Below, in pieces: positions 59,059 to 64,000 of a stretch of 64,000 bases of DNA. The notes beneath the pieces are model-generated. The model saw only the letters and a list, made by a program, of their open reading frames with translations. It was not told the origin of the DNA and did not search any database. The stretch's first letter is position 1. The number at the start of each line of letters is the position of its first letter. Source of the stretch: Paenibacillus rhizovicinus (GTDB lineage Bacteria; Bacillota; Bacilli; Paenibacillales; Paenibacillaceae). Location: contig NZ_CP048286.1 of the NCBI RefSeq assembly GCF_010365285.1, positions 1,226,001-1,290,000 of the forward strand. Direction: 5' to 3'. Position numbers and translations under genes: made by a program.

Positions 59059-62000
59059 TCACATCGTCTCGAGCTCGACCGAACTTCCTTTGCCGAACGG
59101 CTCCGAAGGCGTGACGATCAGCCTGCGGGGCAGCCTCGACCGAAGCTCCGGCACATGGCTGATGACGCCGACCGCCAGCGTTTCGTGATGCAGTTTCTCG
59201 AGCGCGGTAATAACCGTGTCCAGCAGCTCGGGATCGAGGGTACCGAAGCCTTCGTCGAGGAAGAAGAACTGCAGCGGGTATTTTCCCCGCAGCTGGATTT
59301 GGCTCGACAGCGCCAGTGCCAGCGCGAGCGAGGCCAAGAAGGTCTCCCCGCCGGAAAGCGTGGATACCGGGCGGCGAACCCCGCCGCCCGCGTCGTCGCG
59401 TATAACGAATCCGCCGCCGGAGTCGACCTCCAGCGCGTAGCGCCGCTTGGTCAGGAAACCGAGCCGCTCCGATGCCGCTCTGCACACTTGGACGAGCTGC
59501 TCCTCCGCCACGTATTCCACGAACGCGTTGCCCCGGAACACGGTTTGCAGCGATTTCAGCCTGCCGGCCAGACGTTCCATGTCCAGCCGCTTACTCTCCA
59601 GCTCATTCCAGCGCTCTTGCTTGCCGCGCAGCGATTCCAAGTCCCGTTCCGCTTTCGCGGCCACCTGAAGGTTCAGCTCGTTCTCCGCCTTCAAGCGCTG
59701 CAGAGCCGCGATCGAGTTCTGCCACTCTTCCTCGGTTAACGTTCGGCCGCCGAGCTGGTCGATCAGCAAACGGATCTGAGCCGCAATCTGCTGCTCTGAC
59801 TCGCGATGCCGCGCAATGTTATCCGCGATTGCCGCTTGCTGCGCCAGCAGCGGCTCCAGCGCAGCCGCCTCTTCCGCGTGCGCGAACGGCGAGCGTTCCA
59901 GCGCAGACGCCAAATCGCTTGCGGTTTCGCGCTGCCGCTCATCGGCGGCGCGTTCCGTTTCCGCCGCCCCGGTCCGCAGCTCGGCCGCTTGCTGAAGCGC
60001 CTGTTGGGCCGCCTCATGGCTCTGCGACAGCTGCGCGTTCCGTGCACGGAGAGAGCCAAGCTCCTGCTCTGCATCCCGGATTAGCCCGGCTGCAGGCTGA
60101 CCGTCCGTAACGGCAGTCAACTGCTGTTGTTTCTCGGCCAGCTGCTGCTGCCGCGCAGAGAGTGTCGCTGCCAGCTCGACAGCTTCTATCTGTGCCTCTT
60201 GGGCCAGCCTGCCGTTCTCCTGCTGCTTGCGGGCCGTATCCTCGATGTAGGTGACGCTGACCTCCAAACGGGTGCGCAGCTCGTCGGCAGCGGCTTCGCG
60301 GCGGTCAAGCTCCTGCAGCGTTTCCTCCGCCGTATGCGGCTGCAGCTCTGGACCGAACTGAGCCGCCCAGCCGGCGAGCTCGCTGCCGCGTTCTTGTTCG
60401 CAATGGTCGAATTGCGCCTGAGCGCGAACGGCCAACGCTTCTTGCGTCGCATATGCCGCCGCGCTTTGTTCCCGGCGGCGTTCCGCATCCGCGAAGCGCG
60501 TTCGGGCAGATGCGGCCGTCTTCTCGCTTGCGGAGAGCTGCTGTCCGTTCGACGAAACCAGTTCCTGCATCGCGGAAAGCACTTGTTTGTAATGCGCCAG
60601 CGCGTCCTCCGGCAGTGCTGATCCATCCGGATCCGGTGCCTCCAGGCTTGCCTCGGCGCCGGCCGGGAGCAAGGTTTCGGCCGCAGCCGCCGCTTCCGGC
60701 AGTCGGAACTGCTGAATGCGCAGCTCCGCATCGCTCTCCGGGCTGGCGTCTACATGGCCGCGCCCGGCTTCTTGCAGCGTTTCGAGCAAACGTTCCATCG
60801 TCGATTCCGCTTTCGCTTGCAGCGGGGAAAGCGTCAGCTGCAGCTGACGGAAGCCGCCGCTGAGCTCCTCCCAAGCAAGAAGCTGCGAATCCGCCGCTTC
60901 ATCCGCCGCGCTCGGCAAAGCGTGACGCCCATGGTGGTCGCAGGAGCCGCAAACGGGACATGGATCCCCGTCCTTGAGATCCGCGGCCAATTGAGCGGCC
61001 AGCTGCATGCGCTGCTGCTCCCGCTGTCCTTGTCTGACGCGTTCCGTCCACGCCGGAATGACATTGGATGCGGCTAGCAGCTTGCCGCTCACGTAATCGA
61101 GCAGGCTTCGTACCGGAAGCAATTGTTCCGCTTGCGCGGTTAAAGCCGCATAGGCCAATCGATGCTCGCTCTCGGCGGTTTCCTGCGCTCGTCCCGCGTT
61201 GTCGCGCTGAACCGCAGAGGCGTCCCGCTCCTTGCGTGCCGTCTCCGTTTGCGCGGACAGCCCGTTGAATTGCTGCAGCCGCTTCGTCATGCCGCTGCGC
61301 CGTTCCCGGTCCGCGGCGGTCAGCTCGACGGCCTTCAGCTCCTCGCGCAGCTCGGTCTGCTTCGCCGTCGCGCGGCCCAGCATCTCCTGGGCCTTCGCGG
61401 CTTGCTCGCCGAAGCTGCGCTGCTTATCCGCGGCTTCGCCTGCGCGCTGCGCAACGAGAGCGATGCCCGCCGCCAATTCGGCGGCTTCGCCCTCGAGGCG
61501 CTGCGCGCCCGCGAGCTGGTCGAGCCGCAGCAGAAGCCGCGGCTCGCCAGCCTTGGCCTCGGCTGCGGCCGCCGACCACGCGGCGGCCGCGGCCTCGGCC
61601 TCGGCATGCCGCGCGGCATGCGCCAGCGCGGCAGCCTCGCGGCGCGAAGCGGCAGCGCGCAGCGCCGCTTCGGCGGTGCCTGCGGCACGCAGCGCCGGCA
61701 GCAGCCGCTCTGCTGCCGCGAGGCGCTGCAGCTCGCGCTCCAGCTCCGCCACGAGCGGCGCTTCCGCCTGCAGCTTCGCGTGCAGCGCTTCCTTCTCGCG
61801 CAGCTCCGCCAGCCGCTCGCGCACCTGCGCACGCTCCGCGTGCAGCCGATCCGCTTCCGCGAACAGAGCCCGTGCCTCAGCGGCTGCGGCAGCCGCTTCG
61901 CGGTGGCGGGCCGCCGCCGCATCCACCGCGGCAGCCGAAGCGTCGCCGAGGCCAAGCTGCTCGGCCGCCGCCTCCTGCAGCGCGGCTTCCGCCGCTTTCA

Positions 62001-62574
62001 TGCGCTGGCTGAGCTTCAGCGCCAGCCCGTCGCCGAACCGTTCCAAACGGAACAGCCGCTGCAGCATCGAGCGGCGGTCCTTGCCGGTCAGCGACAGAAA
62101 TTCCGCGAACTTCCCTTGCGGGAGCACGACCGCGCGCGTGAAGTCCTGCATGTTCAGCCCGATCTGGGCTTCCACGCAGCGCGTCACGTCCGCCAGCTTG
62201 TCCGCGATGACGACGTCGCCGGCTTCCGTCACTTCCACGAAGCGGCTCAGCGTATTGCTGACGGACACGTCGCCGCCGCGCTTGAACTGCCGTTCCACGC
62301 GGAACCGTTTCCGCTCCCCGCCGCCTTCCAAATCGAACGTGAACGCGACGGCCAGCGTTTTCTCCGCCTGATTCATAATGCCTTGCGTACCGTTGGCGGC
62401 ACGCTCGACTTTCCCATAGAGAGCCAGCGTCACGGCATCCAGAATGCTGGATTTGCCGCTGCCCGTAGGACCGAAGATGCCGAAGACGCCCGCTTCGCAC
62501 AGCCGCTCGAAATCAACCTCCTGCGCTTCGCGGTAACTCTGCAAGCCGCTCAATCGAAGTAAAATCGGCTTCAT
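59059..62574 (-). CDS. sbcC: Exonuclease SbcCD, subunit C (ATPase)
   Basis: 1171 residues, an SMC-like ATPase. Walker A GPTGSGKSSILDAVTLALYG (about 35-54) and a long Ala/Glu/Arg-rich coiled coil (about 185-500 and 560-1020) surround the zinc hook DGDPCPVCGSCDHHGRH (about 535-550). C-terminal signature VSTLSGGETFLASLALALALS (near 1060) and Walker B FFFLDEGFGTLDPELLDTVITAL (near 1095) complete the head. With SbcD it opens hairpins and trims DNA ends during repair and replication. It is slightly longer than B. subtilis SbcC, because the coiled coil is extended and very Ala-rich. The ATG overlaps the sbcD stop (ATGA). Confidence 0.97.
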   Translation of the reverse strand: MKPILLRLSGLQSYREAQEVDFERLCEAGVFGIFGPTGSGKSSILDAVTLALYGKVERAANGTQGIMNQAEKTLAVAFTFDLEGGGERKRFRVERQFKRGGDVSVSNTLSRFVEVTEAGDVVIADKLADVTRCVEAQIGLNMQDFTRAVVLPQGKFAEFLSLTGKDRRSMLQRLFRLERFGDGLALKLSQRMKAAEAALQEAAAEQLGLGDASAAAVDAAAARHREAAAAAAEARALFAEADRLHAERAQVRERLAELREKEALHAKLQAEAPLVAELERELQRLAAAERLLPALRAAGTAEAALRAAASRREAAALAHAARHAEAEAAAAAWSAAAAEAKAGEPRLLLRLDQLAGAQRLEGEAAELAAGIALVAQRAGEAADKQRSFGEQAAKAQEMLGRATAKQTELREELKAVELTAADRERRSGMTKRLQQFNGLSAQTETARKERDASAVQRDNAGRAQETAESEHRLAYAALTAQAEQLLPVRSLLDYVSGKLLAASNVIPAWTERVRQGQREQQRMQLAAQLAADLKDGDPCPVCGSCDHHGRHALPSAADEAADSQLLAWEELSGGFRQLQLTLSPLQAKAESTMERLLETLQEAGRGHVDASPESDAELRIQQFRLPEAAAAAETLLPAGAEASLEAPDPDGSALPEDALAHYKQVLSAMQELVSSNGQQLSASEKTAASARTRFADAERRREQSAAAYATQEALAVRAQAQFDHCEQERGSELAGWAAQFGPELQPHTAEETLQELDRREAAADELRTRLEVSVTYIEDTARKQQENGRLAQEAQIEAVELAATLSARQQQLAEKQQQLTAVTDGQPAAGLIRDAEQELGSLRARNAQLSQSHEAAQQALQQAAELRTGAAETERAADERQRETASDLASALERSPFAHAEEAAALEPLLAQQAAIADNIARHRESEQQIAAQIRLLIDQLGGRTLTEEEWQNSIAALQRLKAENELNLQVAAKAERDLESLRGKQERWNELESKRLDMERLAGRLKSLQTVFRGNAFVEYVAEEQLVQVCRAASERLGFLTKRRYALEVDSGGGFVIRDDAGGGVRRPVSTLSGGETFLASLALALALSSQIQLRGKYPLQFFFLDEGFGTLDPELLDTVITALEKLHHETLAVGVISHVPELRSRLPRRLIVTPSEPFGKGSSVELETM

Positions 62575-63797
62575 GCGCCTTCACCTCCCGCTTGAACTTC
62601 GATGCCGTCCGCGTCTTCGGCGACGCTCGGCGCATCATCCTCTTCCGCGATCAGCTCCAGAAACAATCGAACCGTCTCCGCATCCGGCTCTCCTCCGCCC
62701 GTCTGGCGCGAGAAGAAACGGCGGAACAGCTCCTCGGCCGGCAATTGCTCGCGGGACCGGGCATCAAGCTCGATCAGGTCTTCCATTTCCGGATAGACGG
62801 GGCGGATATGAACGAGCCCCTCGTGCTGCTTGCGCAGCTGCTGGATCTGCTGCAGCGTCATCGCTTCGGACATATGGATGCTGAGGTCGATCCACGCCCT
62901 GGCGTCCCGTCCTTCCTCCAGCCAGCTATGCACTTCGGCAATGCCTCCTTTGGCGTTCCACTGCACGAGCGGCCGCCCGGAGCTTAAGTGGATCTGCCGC
63001 GGGACAACAGGTTGACCGGGAGAAGCGTCGAAGACCGTGACCGCTTTGGCATAATTCGCTTCCGAGAAACTGTAAGCGAGCGGCGAACCGCTGTAGCGCA
63101 TCGTTTCGTCGCCGGCGACCCGCTGCGGGCGATGCAAATGACCTAGCGCCACGTACTGCGCCCCGATTTGCAATGCCGACGGATCCACCGTATAGGCGCC
63201 GCCGATCTGAATCGGCCGCTCGGAATCCGTCTCCAGCCCGCCAAGCACGTAAATATGGCTCATCGCCAAGTTGACGGTATCGCTGCGGAAAGCCGTCCCA
63301 AGCTGGGCCATCAGCCGGCCGACCCGTTCCGAATACGCGCTGCGAAGCTGACCTTCATCCGTCGCCTCGCTCAGCAGCTCGCGCAGCCGCGACTCGGACG
63401 GATACGGGAGCGCGGCGATGACCGCCTGCTCGCCGGTACGCGCAACGTCGATAACGAGCGGCTTGTCCGTCGGCATGCCGACGAGCCGAATGCCGCTGCG
63501 CGCGGCAAGCGGCGCGGAAGCGGACACGCGGTCGGGATGATCGTGGTTGCCGGCGATCACGGCGATCGTACGCTTGCCGCCGTCCGCGAGGCGCGCGACG
63601 GCGTCGTAGAACAGCCCCTCCGCCGCCGCAGGCGGATTGACGGAATCGTACACGTCGCCGGCCAGCAGAATGAGGTCGATGCTTTCGTCTTTTACGATGG
63701 ATGCGAGTTCGTCGACGAATGCCGCCTGTTCCTCGATGCGGCTGCGGCCTTCCAACGAACGTCCGAAATGCCAGTCGGCCGTGTGCAATATACGCAT
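62571..63797 (-). CDS. sbcD: Exonuclease SbcCD, subunit D (nuclease)
   Basis: 408 residues from ATG 63797; a longer in-frame reading runs through addA's 3' end and is not coding. The metallophosphoesterase motifs are HTADWHFGRSLEG (about 4-16), LAGDVYDSVNPP (about 46-57), VIAGNHDHPDRV (about 80-91) and ALGHLHRPQ (about 192-200). It is the Mre11-like nuclease of the SbcCD complex. The stop overlaps sbcC as ATGA. GGGGGAACG lies about 12 nt before the ATG. Synteny addA-sbcD-sbcC matches B. subtilis. Confidence 0.97.
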   Translation of the reverse strand: MRILHTADWHFGRSLEGRSRIEEQAAFVDELASIVKDESIDLILLAGDVYDSVNPPAAAEGLFYDAVARLADGGKRTIAVIAGNHDHPDRVSASAPLAARSGIRLVGMPTDKPLVIDVARTGEQAVIAALPYPSESRLRELLSEATDEGQLRSAYSERVGRLMAQLGTAFRSDTVNLAMSHIYVLGGLETDSERPIQIGGAYTVDPSALQIGAQYVALGHLHRPQRVAGDETMRYSGSPLAYSFSEANYAKAVTVFDASPGQPVVPRQIHLSSGRPLVQWNAKGGIAEVHSWLEEGRDARAWIDLSIHMSEAMTLQQIQQLRKQHEGLVHIRPVYPEMEDLIELDARSREQLPAEELFRRFFSRQTGGGEPDAETVRLFLELIAEEDDAPSVAEDADGIEVQAGGEGA

Positions 63798-63822
63798 AAT
63801 AATTCGTTCCCCCGTCCCATGA

Positions 63823-64000
63823 TTAAAACAGCTTGACGGCTTTGCCGCCGTCAAGGAAAAACACGTAACATTCGTCGACCTTGCGGCCGAGGATGCCGGC
63901 GATCGCCTCTGCATAGAGCGTCAGCTGGAAACGGTGGCGTTCGGCCGCCTCTTCCCAGCGACCCGCACGGACGCGGTCGGTTTTGTAATCCAACAGCACG
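63823..64000 (-). CDS. addA: AddA helicase-nuclease subunit (partial, N-terminus off the right edge)
   Basis: The last 58 residues of a reading frame that runs off the right edge. VLLDYKTDRV at the start of the visible part is the conserved D-Y-K nuclease motif of the AddA/RecB C-terminal domain, and FQLTLYAEAI is the next conserved element of that domain. The stop lies 25 bp before the sbcD start, so the addA-sbcD-sbcC order of B. subtilis is kept. AddA with AddB makes the double-strand break resection enzyme of Gram-positives. Confidence 0.9.
   Translation of the reverse strand, partial: VLLDYKTDRVRAGRWEEAAERHRFQLTLYAEAIAGILGRKVDECYVFFLDGGKAVKLF

Noticed and set aside
61162-62562. Long open frames on both strands over the sbcC coiled coil (466 and 379 residues on plus, 206-207 on minus)
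   Set aside because: High-GC Ala/Arg/Glu-rich coiled-coil coding leaves all frames open. Only the SbcC frame has domain motifs.
1-64000. A mobile element, prophage or defence island
   Set aside because: No integrase, transposase, phage structural, restriction or toxin-antitoxin gene is seen, and gene order is that of the Bacillales core.

Overview
The window looks like chromosomal core DNA of a spore-forming member of the Bacillales, most likely Paenibacillaceae (Paenibacillus or Cohnella type). The reasons are: moderately GC-rich coding with many GTG and TTG starts behind strong Shine-Dalgarno sites; sporulation families (RsfA/GerR, YhcN/YlaJ lipoprotein, YqfC, YqfD); bacillithiol synthesis (bshC); a glycyl T-box; a SigW-type promoter; and a class A RNase P RNA instead of the class B form of Bacillus. 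Gene order follows Bacillus subtilis blocks: gerR-panE-bshC, ylaH/typA/ylaJ/ylaK, thiI with its cysteine desulfurase, and the long yqfO-trmK-sigA-dnaG-yqxD-ppsR-glyS-glyQ-recO-yqzL-era-cdd-dgkA-ybeY-pgpH-phoH-yqfD-yqfC-floA-nfeD run, then yqeY-rpsU and sbcC-sbcD-addA.

Layout. 1-11.5 kb: a DUF4349 lipoprotein (cut by the left edge), bshC-ahcY, DUF3397, panE, an RsfA/GerR regulator, DUF2626, a MidA-like methyltransferase, a secreted coiled-coil protein and an orphan solute-binding protein. 11.5-18.4 kb: PIN-PhoH protein, YlaJ lipoprotein, flavin-fold protein, LCP ligase, two small proteins, typA and a membrane protein. 18.4-25.7 kb: two divergent TerC proteins, a DHA2 efflux pump with its TetR repressor and operator, thiI plus cysteine desulfurase, and a lytic transglycosylase. 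25.8-30.6 kb: an accessory-looking stretch with hairpin-rich dispersed repeats, small DUF proteins, a subtilisin, a 53-bp tandem repeat and rnpB. 30.7-55.5 kb: the housekeeping run (tRNA modification, sigma factor, primase, Gly-tRNA synthetase with T-box, recombination, ribosome maturation, c-di-AMP turnover, membrane microdomains). 55.6-64 kb: HIT protein, a Cys/His-rich small protein, an FAD oxidoreductase, a membrane-anchored protein and the SbcCD nuclease next to the 3' end of addA.

Nearly all genes have recognisable housekeeping roles. I saw no phage, insertion sequence, transposase, CRISPR array, tRNA or defence cassette. The parts not explained by known genes are non-coding: a REPIN-like hairpin repeat family at two loci, a four-copy 53-bp tandem repeat beside rnpB, a nested four-half-site TetR operator, and a terminator that also carries the ribosome-binding site of the next gene. 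I found no convincing new multi-gene system. Promoters, terminators and operators were read by eye and carry the stated confidence.
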